In this document: one piece after another, positions 44,563 through 53,898 of the stretch | How positions within the stretch are numbered: position 1 is the stretch's first letter | Layout: the number at the start of each line of letters is the position of its first letter | Assembly (NCBI GenBank): GCA_944320965.1 | Contig: CALUJO010000006.1 | Coordinates: 25,749 to 89,748, forward strand | Length of the DNA stretch: 64,000 bases | Source of the DNA: an uncultured Bacteroidaceae bacterium | GTDB lineage: Bacteria > Bacteroidota > Bacteroidia > Bacteroidales > Bacteroidaceae | Reading direction: 5' to 3' | The notes under the pieces: model-generated | What the model was told of the DNA's origin: nothing | Databases searched by the model: none | What the model saw: only the letters and a program-made list of their open reading frames with translations | Made by a program: the position numbers and the translations under genes

Positions 44563-44647
44563 AACCGAAGGCTCCGGTTACAGGAACGAAAGCACTGTTT
44601 CTGAAACCGAAAACATCGGTTGCAAAACCATAGCCGACAGTTACAGA
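44563..44647. repeat. tandem palindromic repeat, family B (21-bp period), locus 2
   Basis: Unit starts at 44564, 44585, 44606 and 44627 are exactly 21 bp apart. The first reads AACCGAAGGCTCCGGTT (44563-44579, near-perfect palindrome) with linker ACAG. It lies between the lysS promoter and the terminator of the TPR lipoprotein gene. Confidence 0.8.
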
Positions 44648-44690
44648 AAAAGCCCCTCCACTATAAGGAGAGTATTCATATAAAATAAAA

Positions 44691-44717
44691 AAGGAACGCC
44701 TTTATACGGCGTTCCTT
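44691..44717 (-). terminator. terminator of the TPR lipoprotein gene
   Basis: A perfect 10-bp stem (AAGGAACGCC at 44691-44700, complement at 44708-44717) with a 7-nt loop and, on the minus strand, a U-rich tract. Confidence 0.88.
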
Positions 44718-44746
44718 CATTATATCTGATTATTGTTATAATCCGA

Positions 44747-46444
44747 TTATTTTACCAATGCCTGAAAATCTGAATTGTTGAAATATTTTGCAAATTCCAT
44801 ATCAGTTGCAGCAACCTTAGCATATTTAGCATCTTTTTCTACAGCAACCTTCAGGTTATCCATAACCATAGTAGTGTTGTTTGTTCTGGCACCAAGGATA
44901 GCTGACAAGTAGTAAGTTGTAGCATCTGGAGTAGCAACACCAGCCAATGTATTCTTAGCCTTAGTATAATCCTTGTTCAAGATCTGTGCAAGAGCAGCAC
45001 CGTTTGTCTTGCTGTCACCGAAGTTAGAAACAGCTTTTTCATATTCACCGTTTGCAATAGATACGTTACCCATTGTTTCGTTGAATTTGTCTGAACCGGC
45101 AGCCTTACCCATGTAAACTTCAGCAGCTTTCTTGTCACCCTTAACAAGTGATACAAGTGCAAGGTTCATGTTTACTTCAGGAGCGTTGTTCAAAGAAGCT
45201 GCTTTCTTGAAGTATGTTTCAGCCTTGTCATAGTTACCTTTAGCATATTCAAGTTCACCAAGGTTGTTGTATGCACGGTAATCGTTAGCAAATCTCTTAG
45301 TAGTAGTTGTATAGATGTCTTCTTTTTCAGCAGCGTCATTTGTCAATGTTGCAGCATAAAGAAGTTCTTCTACTGACAACACTTCGGGTTCATTCTTGTA
45401 AGCTTCCTTGATTTCATCATCTGAACGTCCGATAAGTTCGTAGTTCAAAGTCAAGCGTGCACGACGAAGTTCTGGAAGGATTTCGTCAGCAAGAGTCTTG
45501 TAAACTGAAGAAATGTTCTTGATAGCTTCTTCTCTCTGTTCTGGATCAGAATACATTGAAAGAACGTTCAAGATCTGTTCCTTATCCTGGATGTTAGAAG
45601 CAGCAACCAACTTCTGGAAACCGTCCCAGTCCTGAGCAGTATATTCAGAGTCTACAGCTGTTTCAATTTTGTCTTTCTTCAACTGTTTGTTCAAGTAAGA
45701 TACAGTGTTGTCCATACGTTTTTCAGAAAGACCTGTATTCAACTTAACACCACCATCAGGAGAAGCATAAGCGCTAACTTCGATATTCTTCAATGCCTTA
45801 CCCTTAGTATCAGCATTAACATCCTTAACTGACTGGTTGAAGTTCTTGATTTCTTCAGATTTCAATTCGCTTGCACGAACATTAGCCTGCTGAATCAAGA
45901 ATTTGATCTGAGCTTCCTGCTTCTGTTCTACGATTCTCTGATAAGCGTCCAAGCTTGATGCTGTGTTAGCAGAAGCAAGAGCATTACCAAGAAGTTCTGA
46001 AGTAGCTATAACACCGTCAGCAATCTTAACTTCTGGTATTTCAACTGTCTTCTTACCTACCTTTGCATTGAAACGAAGATAAAGTTCAGATTTAGCCATT
46101 TCTGGAACATAATCAAAAACAGCTTTCATTGAATAAGTTCCACCTACCTGATAAGGAACTGACTGATCATTTCCTTCAACGCTTTCACCCTGGAAAGTCT
46201 TTGAAGCACCAACTGCTTCACCGCCATTCCATTTCAAAACAGGAACAACTTCTACAACAGCTTTTTTCTTCAGATATTTTTCTGGGAAAGTTGCAGAGAT
46301 AGTTACAGGAACTTTTCCTGCTACAGCTTCAAGAACTTCCGGATTTGTTTTAAAATACTCTGGAGAAAGTTCACCCATCTTGTTACAAGATGTAAATGCC
46401 ACAATAATGGCAGCAATTAACGGTAAATAAAATTTCTTAATCAT
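44747..46444 (-). CDS. OmpA-like TPR lipoprotein
   Basis: 565 residues. Lipoprotein signal with Cys20 in VAFTSC. The N-terminal half (about 30-160) is beta-rich; the middle has an OmpA-C-like element (IEVSAYASPDGGVKLNTGLSEKRMDNTVSYL, about residues 220-250), as in Bacteroides proteins that contact peptidoglycan. The C-terminal half (about 370-560) carries TPR-like repeats such as NNLGELEYAKGNYDKAETYFKKAASL. The codon use is biased and the promoter is near consensus, so it is likely abundant in the envelope. Function is structural or scaffold-like by inference. Confidence 0.8.
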   Translation of the reverse strand: MIKKFYLPLIAAIIVAFTSCNKMGELSPEYFKTNPEVLEAVAGKVPVTISATFPEKYLKKKAVVEVVPVLKWNGGEAVGASKTFQGESVEGNDQSVPYQVGGTYSMKAVFDYVPEMAKSELYLRFNAKVGKKTVEIPEVKIADGVIATSELLGNALASANTASSLDAYQRIVEQKQEAQIKFLIQQANVRASELKSEEIKNFNQSVKDVNADTKGKALKNIEVSAYASPDGGVKLNTGLSEKRMDNTVSYLNKQLKKDKIETAVDSEYTAQDWDGFQKLVAASNIQDKEQILNVLSMYSDPEQREEAIKNISSVYKTLADEILPELRRARLTLNYELIGRSDDEIKEAYKNEPEVLSVEELLYAATLTNDAAEKEDIYTTTTKRFANDYRAYNNLGELEYAKGNYDKAETYFKKAASLNNAPEVNMNLALVSLVKGDKKAAEVYMGKAAGSDKFNETMGNVSIANGEYEKAVSNFGDSKTNGAALAQILNKDYTKAKNTLAGVATPDATTYYLSAILGARTNNTTMVMDNLKVAVEKDAKYAKVAATDMEFAKYFNNSDFQALVK

Positions 46445-46502
46445 ATCTCTAAAATTAAAATAAATATTTGTTCAACCACATTTTGTATAAAACTTCACTC
46501 TG

Positions 46503-46532
46503 CAAAGATATTAATAATTATAATAAGGCAAA
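46503..46532 (-). promoter_or_regulatory. promoter of the TPR lipoprotein gene
   Basis: On the minus strand TTTG (46529-46532) and TATCTTTG (46503-46510) are 18 nt apart. The ATG is about 59 nt further on, giving a moderately long leader. Confidence 0.65.
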
Positions 46533-46643
46533 TCCAAAAATGTTTTTTTTACTTATTATCATATCAAATATTGTTAATTCTGCAAATATTCAATTAAAAG
46601 TAGGAGGTAAATTGATACTTTACCCTTGTTTTACTGCAACATT

Positions 46644-47585
46644 CTACTGATTTCTGACCTTTTTCATATTTCTCGGATGATGTTCAAGTATTTCATATCT
46701 GAGAGTATTCGTATCAAGATGAGTATATATTTCGGTTGTACTTATAGACTCATGTCCCAACATGCACTGTATCGCTCTCAAATTTGCACCTCTCTCCAGC
46801 ATATGTGTGGCAAACGAGTGGCGGAATGTATGCGGACTAATGGTCTTTGTTATCCCGGCTTTCTCAGCAAGTTCCTTTATTATATGAAATACTGTTATTC
46901 GGGACATATGCTTTCCGCGCTTTGTCACAAACAGGAAATCCTCTTCTCCCCTCTTTATATCAACCGACGAGCGGAACGGAAGATATTCGCGCAGGCGCTT
47001 CAACGCAATTGGAGAGATTGGAGCAAGACGTTGCTTGTCACCTTTTCCTGTTACCTTTATAAACTCCTCATCCCAATATATGTCAGAAAATTTAAGATTT
47101 GTCAATTCACTGACACGAAGCCCGCATCCATACAATACTTCTATTATGGCATTATCGCGAGCTGCTTCACGCTTTGTCGGATCTATGGCAGCAATTATTC
47201 TGTCAATCTCTTCAACAGACAGTACCTCTGGAATATCCCTTCCGATTGAAGGTGTCTCTATCAGTTCGCAAGGATCTTTCTCAATATACCCGTCCAGTAT
47301 CATGAATTTGTAAAAACCTCTTATGGCTGAAATAATACGTGACTGTGAGCGGGGATGAATTCCAACGTCATTAAGACAGGATATAAATCCGACAATATCA
47401 TCATAACATGCTTTTGCCGGCTCTATATTGTTATCTTTAAGATAATTGAAAAACTTAACCATATCAAATTCATACGACTCAACCGTATTAGCACTCAAAT
47501 GTTTCTCAAGCATTAAATAACGTTTATACTTTTTTAAGAGAGACAAAAATGGTATGTTTGAATCGCTTTCTCTATACAGTTTCAT
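46644..47585 (-). CDS. xerD: tyrosine recombinase XerD-like
   Basis: 313 residues. An N-terminal SAM-like DNA-binding domain (about 5-105) precedes the catalytic domain with Arg157 in YGCGLRVSELTNL, Lys181 in KVTGKGDKQR, His252 and Arg255 in PHTFRHSFATHML, His278 in LGHESIS, and the nucleophile Tyr287 in YTHL. These positions match chromosomal XerC/XerD, which resolve chromosome dimers at dif. The frame can extend upstream to 47636, but that region holds the CAAAGTTA promoter box at 47625-47632, so the ATG at 47585 is chosen. It is divergent from aroQ, the arrangement seen in Bacteroides. Confidence 0.9.
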   Translation of the reverse strand: MKLYRESDSNIPFLSLLKKYKRYLMLEKHLSANTVESYEFDMVKFFNYLKDNNIEPAKACYDDIVGFISCLNDVGIHPRSQSRIISAIRGFYKFMILDGYIEKDPCELIETPSIGRDIPEVLSVEEIDRIIAAIDPTKREAARDNAIIEVLYGCGLRVSELTNLKFSDIYWDEEFIKVTGKGDKQRLAPISPIALKRLREYLPFRSSVDIKRGEEDFLFVTKRGKHMSRITVFHIIKELAEKAGITKTISPHTFRHSFATHMLERGANLRAIQCMLGHESISTTEIYTHLDTNTLRYEILEHHPRNMKKVRNQ

Positions 47586-47624
47586 TCTTTTTTCGTATTT
47601 TTGTGCCAAATTTCGTTTGAATTG

Positions 47625-47632
47625 CAAAGTTA
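47625..47632 (-). promoter_or_regulatory. -7 box (TAACTTTG) of xerD
   Basis: Minus-strand TAACTTTG, 40 nt before the ATG at 47585. Confidence 0.5.
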
Positions 47633-47740
47633 GCAACTATAATATTCAAATTGAAACAAAAGTATGAAAACCATATATACATCAATGTATTTTTTCATAC
47701 GGATACAGAATACGGAGAATGATTAATTTAGGCTTGTCTT

Positions 47741-48163
47741 ATGAAAAATATCCTCATAATTAATGGCCCGAACATAAACCTTACAGGAAAGAGGGAACCC
47801 GGGATATATGGAAACATTTCATATGATGACTTTTTCAGTCAGCTCGCAATCATATATAATAATGTAAGAATAACAACCGTACAGACAAATCACGAAGGAA
47901 AAATTATTGACCTGATTCATGAATACGGGTTTGAATGTGACGGGATAATCATCAATGCCGGCGGATATACACATACTTCGGTTGCAATAAGGGATGCCAT
48001 AGCAGCTGTCAAGGCACCGGTTATCGAAGTACATATCAGCAATATATATGCGCGGGAAGAATTCAGGCACAAGTCAATGCTGTCGCCTGTATGCAAAGGC
48101 ACAATATGCGGATTCGGAATGAACTCGTACAAACTGGCAATAGAAGCCTTATTACTTGAATGA
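47741..48163 (+). CDS. aroQ: 3-dehydroquinate dehydratase, type II
   Basis: 140 residues; removes water from 3-dehydroquinate in the shikimate pathway. Type II signature: NGPNINLTGKREPGIYG with the catalytic Tyr, TNHEGKIIDLIHE, INAGGYTHTSVAIRDAI with catalytic His, and EVHISNIYAREEFRHKS. Its stop lies 31 nt before the pyk start and the two are probably transcribed together. Confidence 0.94.
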   Translation: MKNILIINGPNINLTGKREPGIYGNISYDDFFSQLAIIYNNVRITTVQTNHEGKIIDLIHEYGFECDGIIINAGGYTHTSVAIRDAIAAVKAPVIEVHISNIYAREEFRHKSMLSPVCKGTICGFGMNSYKLAIEALLLE

Positions 48164-48194
48164 ATTTGAAAAATATTGGGAAAACGAAACATAT

Positions 48195-49652
48195 ATGAAG
48201 AAGAATACAAAGATTGTAGCATCCATTTCTGACAGAAGATGCAGTGTTGATTTTATCAGAGAACTCTATGAAGCAGGTATGAATGTTGTCCGTATGAATA
48301 CGGCACATGCCTCAAAGGAAGGGTTTGACAAAATTATTAAAAATGTGAGGACAGTTTCAGATCAGATTGCAATCCTTATAGATACCAAAGGGCCTGAAGT
48401 TAGAACTATTGCTTCCAACCAGGATTCTATCGAATTCAAAACCGGAGATATCGTAAAGATAAAAGGAAGTACTGAAGGAACTACAACAAAAGAATGTATA
48501 TATGTATCATACACAAAATTCGTTGAAGACCTTTCTGTAGGCAAACAGATTCTTATTGATGACGGCGACATGGAACTCATTGTAAAGGAAAAGAACAATG
48601 ATGAACTTGTATGTGAAGTGTGCAACGATGCAGTACTTGGCAACAGAAAGAGTGTAAATGTTCCGGGGGTCCGCATCAATCTGCCTTCATTGACAGAAAA
48701 GGACAAGAACAACATTCTATATGCAATTGAGAACAACCTTGATTTCATTGCACATTCATTTGTAAGAACAGCTCAGGACGTCATGGATATAAAGGAAATC
48801 CTTGACAGCCACAACAGTCCTATCAAGATTATCGCAAAGATTGAAAACCAGGAAGGTGTTGATAACATTGACAGTATATTGAAAGTTGCCGACGGTGTTA
48901 TGGTTGCACGTGGTGACCTTGGTATAGAAATACCGCAGGAAAGAATACCGGGTATTCAGAGAATGCTTATAAGAAAATGCATCTTTGCACGCAAGCCTGT
49001 AATTGTTGCAACACAAATGTTGCACACAATGATTGACCATCCGCGTCCGACAAGAGCAGAAATTGCAGATATCGCAAATGCAGTCCTGTCAAGTACCGAC
49101 GCTCTTATGCTTAGCGGCGAAACAGCATACGGCAAATACCCAGTTGAAGCTGTAAAGACCATGACAAAAGTTGCGATTGAAGCTGAACAGTACAAGACAA
49201 AAGATGACGAACTGAAGATACCTTTGGTTGAAAACTATACAGATGTAAGCTCTTTCCTTGCAAAACAGGCTGTAAAGGCAACACAAAAACTTCAGGTAAA
49301 AGGAATCATAACAGACAGTTACTCTGGTAATACCGCAAGGTCAATAGCTTCACACCGAGGAAAATGTCCTGTATATGCATTGTGTTTCAACAAAACAACT
49401 ATGCGTCAGCTTGCATTGTCATATGGTATAACTCCGTATTACCTTGAAGCAAAGGACAATACACGCGAATATCTGAAAGAAGCATTGCAGCAACTTGTTG
49501 CTAACCATGCACTGCAACCGGACGATATGGTGGCTTATCTGAACGGAAGTTTCAGCGATAACAGCGGAACAACATTCCTTGAAATAAACCGTATTAGTAC
49601 AGTCCTTGAAAAGTTCAATGACTATAATCTTCCTTGCTTTGACAATGAATGA
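48195..49652 (+). CDS. pyk: pyruvate kinase
   Basis: 485 residues; makes pyruvate and ATP from phosphoenolpyruvate. Motifs: MNTAHASKEG, DTKGPEVRT, KIENQEGVDNID, VARGDLGIEIP and the active-site ATQMLHTMIDHPRPTRAE, followed by LSGETAYGKYPVEAV. The ATG at 48195 is chosen over an upstream one that would overlap aroQ; it gives the usual N-terminus. The stop overlaps the ATG of the methyltransferase gene (ATGA). Confidence 0.95.
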   Translation: MKKNTKIVASISDRRCSVDFIRELYEAGMNVVRMNTAHASKEGFDKIIKNVRTVSDQIAILIDTKGPEVRTIASNQDSIEFKTGDIVKIKGSTEGTTTKECIYVSYTKFVEDLSVGKQILIDDGDMELIVKEKNNDELVCEVCNDAVLGNRKSVNVPGVRINLPSLTEKDKNNILYAIENNLDFIAHSFVRTAQDVMDIKEILDSHNSPIKIIAKIENQEGVDNIDSILKVADGVMVARGDLGIEIPQERIPGIQRMLIRKCIFARKPVIVATQMLHTMIDHPRPTRAEIADIANAVLSSTDALMLSGETAYGKYPVEAVKTMTKVAIEAEQYKTKDDELKIPLVENYTDVSSFLAKQAVKATQKLQVKGIITDSYSGNTARSIASHRGKCPVYALCFNKTTMRQLALSYGITPYYLEAKDNTREYLKEALQQLVANHALQPDDMVAYLNGSFSDNSGTTFLEINRISTVLEKFNDYNLPCFDNE

Positions 49653-50287
49653 AAACTGACGAGACACTTGACAAATATATTCTGGAACACATAGATCCCG
49701 AAGATCTGTATCTGAAGGACCTGTACCGCGCAACAAACCTTAAACTGTTGCGCCCGAGAATGGCATCCGGTCACCTTCAGGGAAGAATGCTAAAAATGTT
49801 TGTCAGGATGATCAAGCCTAAAAATATTCTTGAAATCGGGACATACAGCGGATATTCCGCCATATGTCTCGCACAAGGACTTGAAGAACAAGGCCACCTG
49901 TACACTTTTGAGATAAACGATGAACAGGAAGACTTTACAAGGCCATGGCTGGAAAACTCTGCCGTTGCCGACAAAATAACATTCACTATCGGAGATGCAC
50001 TTGAACTTGTTCCTGGAATGGGGGTTACTTTTGACCTGGCATTTATAGACGGCGACAAAAGAAAATACATTGAATATTATGAAATGGTAATACAGCACCT
50101 CTCAAAAGGAGGATACATTATTGCCGACAATACCCTGTGGGACGGACATGTAATAGAAACTGCAAAGCACAATGACCTGCAGACGATAGGAATACAAAAA
50201 TTCAATGACCTTATAGCCAACGACGAAAGAATCGAAAAGGTTATACTGCCTTTGAGAGACGGACTTACAATAATAAGAAAACTATAA
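49649..50287 (+). CDS. O-methyltransferase (class I SAM-dependent, COMT-like)
   Basis: 212 residues. SAM-binding ILEIGTYSGYSAICLAQG, metal/catechol-type motif DLAFIDGDKRKYIEYYE and NTLWDGHV, which are typical of small bacterial caffeoyl-CoA / catechol O-methyltransferases. The substrate is unknown; metal dependence is likely by family. It sits in the aroQ-pyk-rbfA run with overlapping ends. Confidence 0.87.
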   Translation: MKTDETLDKYILEHIDPEDLYLKDLYRATNLKLLRPRMASGHLQGRMLKMFVRMIKPKNILEIGTYSGYSAICLAQGLEEQGHLYTFEINDEQEDFTRPWLENSAVADKITFTIGDALELVPGMGVTFDLAFIDGDKRKYIEYYEMVIQHLSKGGYIIADNTLWDGHVIETAKHNDLQTIGIQKFNDLIANDERIEKVILPLRDGLTIIRKL

Positions 50288-50295
50288 CGATAATC

Positions 50296-50631
50296 ATGGA
50301 AACAACAAGACAAAACAAAATAGCAAGACTTCTGCAAAAGGAATTAAGTGACATATTCCAGAAACAGACACAGGCAATGCACGGCGTACTTGTATCAGTA
50401 AGTGCGGTAAGAATAAGCCCGGATATGAGCATTGCAAGGGCTTATCTTAGTATTTTCCCATCCGAAAGAGCTGAGGAAATCATCAAGAATATCAACGAAA
50501 ATACAAAATCTATAAGATTTGAAATCGGTACAAGAGTAAGACATCAGCTTAGAATTATACCGGAATTCAAGTTCTTCATAGACGATTCACTTGACTATAT
50601 TGAAAAGATTGACAGCCTTTTGAAAAAATAA
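50296..50631 (+). CDS. rbfA: 30S ribosome-binding factor A
   Basis: 111 residues, KH-like fold: RQNKIARLLQKELSDIFQ, VRISPDMSIARAYLSIFP, and IRFEIGTRVRHQLRIIPEFKFFIDDSLDYIEKID. RbfA assists maturation of the 16S rRNA 5' end in the late 30S particle. Its stop shares one base with the start of the permease gene. Confidence 0.92.
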   Translation: METTRQNKIARLLQKELSDIFQKQTQAMHGVLVSVSAVRISPDMSIARAYLSIFPSERAEEIIKNINENTKSIRFEIGTRVRHQLRIIPEFKFFIDDSLDYIEKIDSLLKK

Positions 50632-51875
50632 TGTCATTTCCGCTGTACATAGCAAAGCGTTATATGTTCTCCAAGAAGAGCCATAACGCCATAAACATCA
50701 TATCAATCATATCCGTATGTGCATTGGCATTTGCAACGCTTGCAATGGTTGTCACAATGTCAATCTTCAACGGATTCATCGATGTGATATCTGATTCGTT
50801 TACCAATTTTGATCCCGACCTTAAAATCACCGCTAAAACAGGAAAAGTGTTTGTTCCTGACAGTGAAAGGTTCGACAGGATAAAAAAAATGGAAGATGTA
50901 CAGGTCTATACAGCTACGATAAAGGACAACGCAATGGTAAGATACAAGGACAAACAGACCATTGTTGTTATAAAAGGTGTCGAAGACAATTTCAACGAAC
51001 TTACTTCAATTGAAAACATTCTCTACGGCAACGGGGAGTTTACATTGAAGGATGAAGTCGTAGACTACGCAACAATGGGAGTAGGTCTTGTAAAGCAATT
51101 GAATTGCGGACTTAAATTCCTTGATGCACTTGAGATGTATGCCCCTAAACGGCAGGGAAAAATCAATATGGCAAATCCTGCCTCATCGCTAAGAAAAGGC
51201 TATCTTTACTCGTCAGGCTCAGTCTTTACTGTCGGACAAATGGAGTATGACGAATCGTATATCATAACAAGCATGGATTTTGCCAGAAATCTTTTCGACT
51301 ACAAAAACGAAGTCTCGGCAATTGAGCTGAAACTAAAAGACGGATGCGATCACGAAAAAGTCAAAAATGATATAAGAAACATACTTGGCGACAGTTTCCT
51401 TGTAGAAAACAGATATGAACAGCAGAAGGAAATATTCGGAATAATGAATATAGAGAAACTGATATCATTCATCTTTCTTACTTTCATTCTTTTTGTTGCA
51501 AGCATGAATGTTATCAGTACAATCGCAATGCTACTTATCGAGAAGCGTGAAAACATAAAGACCATACAGAATCTTGGAGCCGACAAAAAAAGCATTTTCA
51601 AAATATTCCTTTACGAAGGATGGATTATCAGCCTGCTGGGAGCTGTTTCCGGTATTATCATAGGTGTAGCAATTAGCCTTATCCAGCAACATTTCGGTAT
51701 TGTAAGCCTTGGAAACGGCAATTCGTTTATAACAGATGCATATCCTGTCAGAGTTGAATTTACAGACATTCTGGCAATATTTGCAACAGTTCTGATCACT
51801 GTTCTTGCAACAATCTGGTTCCCGACCAAATCACTTTGCCGAAAACTGCTTGACAATACAGAAAAGCAAGACTAA
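50631..51875 (+). CDS. LolC/LolE-like ABC transporter permease
   Basis: 414 residues. N-terminal transmembrane segment (about 19-46), a periplasmic MacB-like core domain (about 50-265), then three C-terminal segments (about 275-300, 320-345, 375-400) forming an FtsX domain with VISTIAMLLIEKRENIKTIQNLGA. This matches the permease subunits of the Lol lipoprotein-release system and of related FtsX transporters; a partner ATPase is not in this window. It probably extracts lipoproteins from the inner membrane. Confidence 0.85.
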   Translation: MSFPLYIAKRYMFSKKSHNAINIISIISVCALAFATLAMVVTMSIFNGFIDVISDSFTNFDPDLKITAKTGKVFVPDSERFDRIKKMEDVQVYTATIKDNAMVRYKDKQTIVVIKGVEDNFNELTSIENILYGNGEFTLKDEVVDYATMGVGLVKQLNCGLKFLDALEMYAPKRQGKINMANPASSLRKGYLYSSGSVFTVGQMEYDESYIITSMDFARNLFDYKNEVSAIELKLKDGCDHEKVKNDIRNILGDSFLVENRYEQQKEIFGIMNIEKLISFIFLTFILFVASMNVISTIAMLLIEKRENIKTIQNLGADKKSIFKIFLYEGWIISLLGAVSGIIIGVAISLIQQHFGIVSLGNGNSFITDAYPVRVEFTDILAIFATVLITVLATIWFPTKSLCRKLLDNTEKQD

Positions 51876-51907
51876 TATAACAAAGCATTAAAAAGCATAC
51901 AAAACAA

Positions 51908-51944
51908 AAGGAGATGAGCCTTATTATGAACGGTTCATCTCCTT
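51908..51944 (+). terminator. terminator after the permease gene
   Basis: A 13-bp stem with one G-U (51908-51920 and 51932-51944) and an 11-nt loop; A/T-rich flanks. Confidence 0.8.
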
Positions 51945-52027
51945 AAATTTTATAACCAAAATAAATTTATACAATATTTAGAGAGGATTTACTGATATTT
52001 CCAAATCATCCTATCAAATAAAATCCA

Positions 52028-52708
52028 TTAATCTCTGTCTGAGCCCATGAAAATCATTACATAATACAACAGTGTTGCAAGAGAACCAAGTGCAGCAACA
52101 ACATAAGTATATGCGGCAGAACGCAAAGCATCTTCAGCCTTTCCGTGATTATATGAATTGGTTATACCGGAACTTTTCAACCACACAAGTGCACGTTGGC
52201 TGGCATTAACCTCAACAGGCAAAGTGATAAAACTGAACAATGTGGTCATTGCAAAAAGTGCAATACCGAAAAGCAGTAATCCTGGAAAAACATTAAGAAG
52301 AAGCATTCCTATAAGCAAAACCCAAGATACTATATTTGATGCAAAACTAACCACAGGCACCAAAGCGGAACGCATTTTCAAAGGAGCATAAGCAACTGCA
52401 TGCTGGACAGCATGTCCGCACTCATGTGCAGCAACGGCAGCCGCAGCAACGCTGTTTCCATAATATACATCCTGACTTAGGTTTACGGTTTTGTCGGTCG
52501 GGTTGAAATGGTCTGTCAATGTTCCGGGAGTACATGTCACCTTGACATTATATATACCATTATCATGCAGCATTTTCATTGCCACATCCCTTCCTGTCAT
52601 TCCACTGTCGAGGCGAATCTTTGAATATGCCTCAAACTTACTTTTCAGTCTGCTTGATACAACCCAACTCAAAATGGTTATACCGATAAACAGAATCCAA
52701 TACATCAT
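52028..52708 (-). CDS. membrane zinc metallopeptidase (YugP-like)
   Basis: 226 residues with an N-terminal transmembrane segment and two later hydrophobic stretches (VSWVLLIGMLLLNVFPGLLLFGIALF, and the C-terminal ALGSLATLLYYVMIF). The zinc motif is HECGH in VAAHECGHAVQHAVAY, and an upstream acidic region follows. This is the neutral zinc metallopeptidase family PF04298, whose substrates are mostly unknown. Two adjacent ATGs (52708 and 52705) are equivalent. Confidence 0.85.
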   Translation of the reverse strand: MMYWILFIGITILSWVVSSRLKSKFEAYSKIRLDSGMTGRDVAMKMLHDNGIYNVKVTCTPGTLTDHFNPTDKTVNLSQDVYYGNSVAAAAVAAHECGHAVQHAVAYAPLKMRSALVPVVSFASNIVSWVLLIGMLLLNVFPGLLLFGIALFAMTTLFSFITLPVEVNASQRALVWLKSSGITNSYNHGKAEDALRSAAYTYVVAALGSLATLLYYVMIFMGSDRD

Positions 52709-52988
52709 AATACAAATATTTAAATAATTAATAAATTCAAATTATCAGAAGAAGACGATAATACCTCTTCATAAAATACATATAACAAACAGCATACCAA
52801 ACAATAAATGTCATATGTTTTTGAATGCCAAATTTACATTTTTTCATAAAAAGCACATATATATTCATTTCCATTAACCGATAATTATTGAAGATATATC
52901 AATTAAAACAGTAATACAGACATGACATATGCTATCTCATACTGGCCAAAATCATTCTTTATGCCTTCTGTTTGAAAATTAAAAACAG
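52709..52988. other. AT-rich divergent intergenic region before metA
   Basis: Between the zinc peptidase (minus) and metA (plus). Contains a minus-strand TAAATTTG near 52829 that could drive the peptidase gene. No SAM riboswitch fold was recognised upstream of metA, nor any repeat. Confidence 0.35.
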
Positions 52989-52996
52989 TATCTTTG
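52989..52996 (+). promoter_or_regulatory. -7 box (TATCTTTG) of metA
   Basis: A TATCTTTG box 17 nt before the ATG at 53014. A TTTG lies only 14 nt upstream of it, closer than usual, so the -33 element is uncertain. Confidence 0.5.
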
Positions 52997-53013
52997 CACA
53001 AAACATAAATATT

Positions 53014-53898
53014 ATGCCAATATACCTGCCAAAAGGACTTCCGGCAATAGATTTGCTGAAAGAAGAAAACATAACCACATACAGTTACAGGGAAATTAAA
53101 GATTCAGATTTCACAAACATAGGATTACTGAATCTTATGCCAACAAAAAAGGAAACAGAAAGAGACATAGCAAGAGTTCTTTCTGCATCCGAAACCGACA
53201 TAAAGCTTACACTCATACATATTCACGGGCACACTCCACGCAATACCCCAGTGGAATATATTGAAAGGTTCTATACAGATTCGTCGGATATTGAAACATT
53301 GTCTCTTGACGGACTAATTATAACAGGAGCCCCCGTTGAAATGATTGGATTTGAAGAAGTGGGATACTGGAACGAACTTACCAAAGTTATAGACAATACC
53401 CGCAACAATGACATTCCGGTGCTGTATATCTGCTGGGCAGCACAGGCAGGACTGTACTACAATCACGGAATAAACAAATATGTTCTGCCAAAGAAAATGT
53501 TCGGAATATTTCCACACAGACTCAAGACAAACAAATATCCCATTACAACAGGATGCGACGATGTCATAAACATCCCCCACAGCCGCCACACGGCAATAAG
53601 CCCAAACGATATTGATGCCAACTGCGAACTGGAAACAATAATACAGTCACAGGAAGCAGGCCCTTACATGATTGTAGAGAAAAACGGAAAAAACATTTAT
53701 GTTACCGGACACATCGAATATTCTGCCGATACGCTTGACAAGGAATATAAAAGGGATTTGGGCAAAGGACTTGACATTGACATGCCAAAGAACTATTACA
53801 AAGACAATAATCCGCAGCTTGCTCCCGTAGTCAGCTGGCGGGCAAACGGAAGAACAATATTCTGCAACTGGATAAAATATTATACAAAGACAAAATGA
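53014..53898 (+). CDS. metA: homoserine O-acyltransferase (MetA fold; predicted acetyl donor)
   Basis: 294 residues, the MetA family: catalytic Cys140 in YICWAAQAG, His233 and Glu235 in GHIEYSAD. Residue 109 of the motif TGAPVE is Glu, and aligns (offset of two, checked on Cys, His and Glu) with position 111 of characterised MetA. In those enzymes Glu there gives acetyl-CoA use and Gly succinyl-CoA use, so the product is predicted to be O-acetyl-homoserine. A TTG upstream of the ATG is disregarded because the promoter box lies downstream of it. Its stop overlaps the ATG of the U32 gene by 4 bp. Confidence 0.92.
   Translation: MPIYLPKGLPAIDLLKEENITTYSYREIKDSDFTNIGLLNLMPTKKETERDIARVLSASETDIKLTLIHIHGHTPRNTPVEYIERFYTDSSDIETLSLDGLIITGAPVEMIGFEEVGYWNELTKVIDNTRNNDIPVLYICWAAQAGLYYNHGINKYVLPKKMFGIFPHRLKTNKYPITTGCDDVINIPHSRHTAISPNDIDANCELETIIQSQEAGPYMIVEKNGKNIYVTGHIEYSADTLDKEYKRDLGKGLDIDMPKNYYKDNNPQLAPVVSWRANGRTIFCNWIKYYTKTK

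Noticed and set aside
47586..47636. Upstream extension of xerD
   Set aside because: It contains the -7 box at 47625-47632, so it is not expected in the transcript.
52709..53013. Possible SAM riboswitch before metA
   Set aside because: I looked for a multi-stem leader with the conserved core and saw none; the promoter box is only 17 nt from the start codon.
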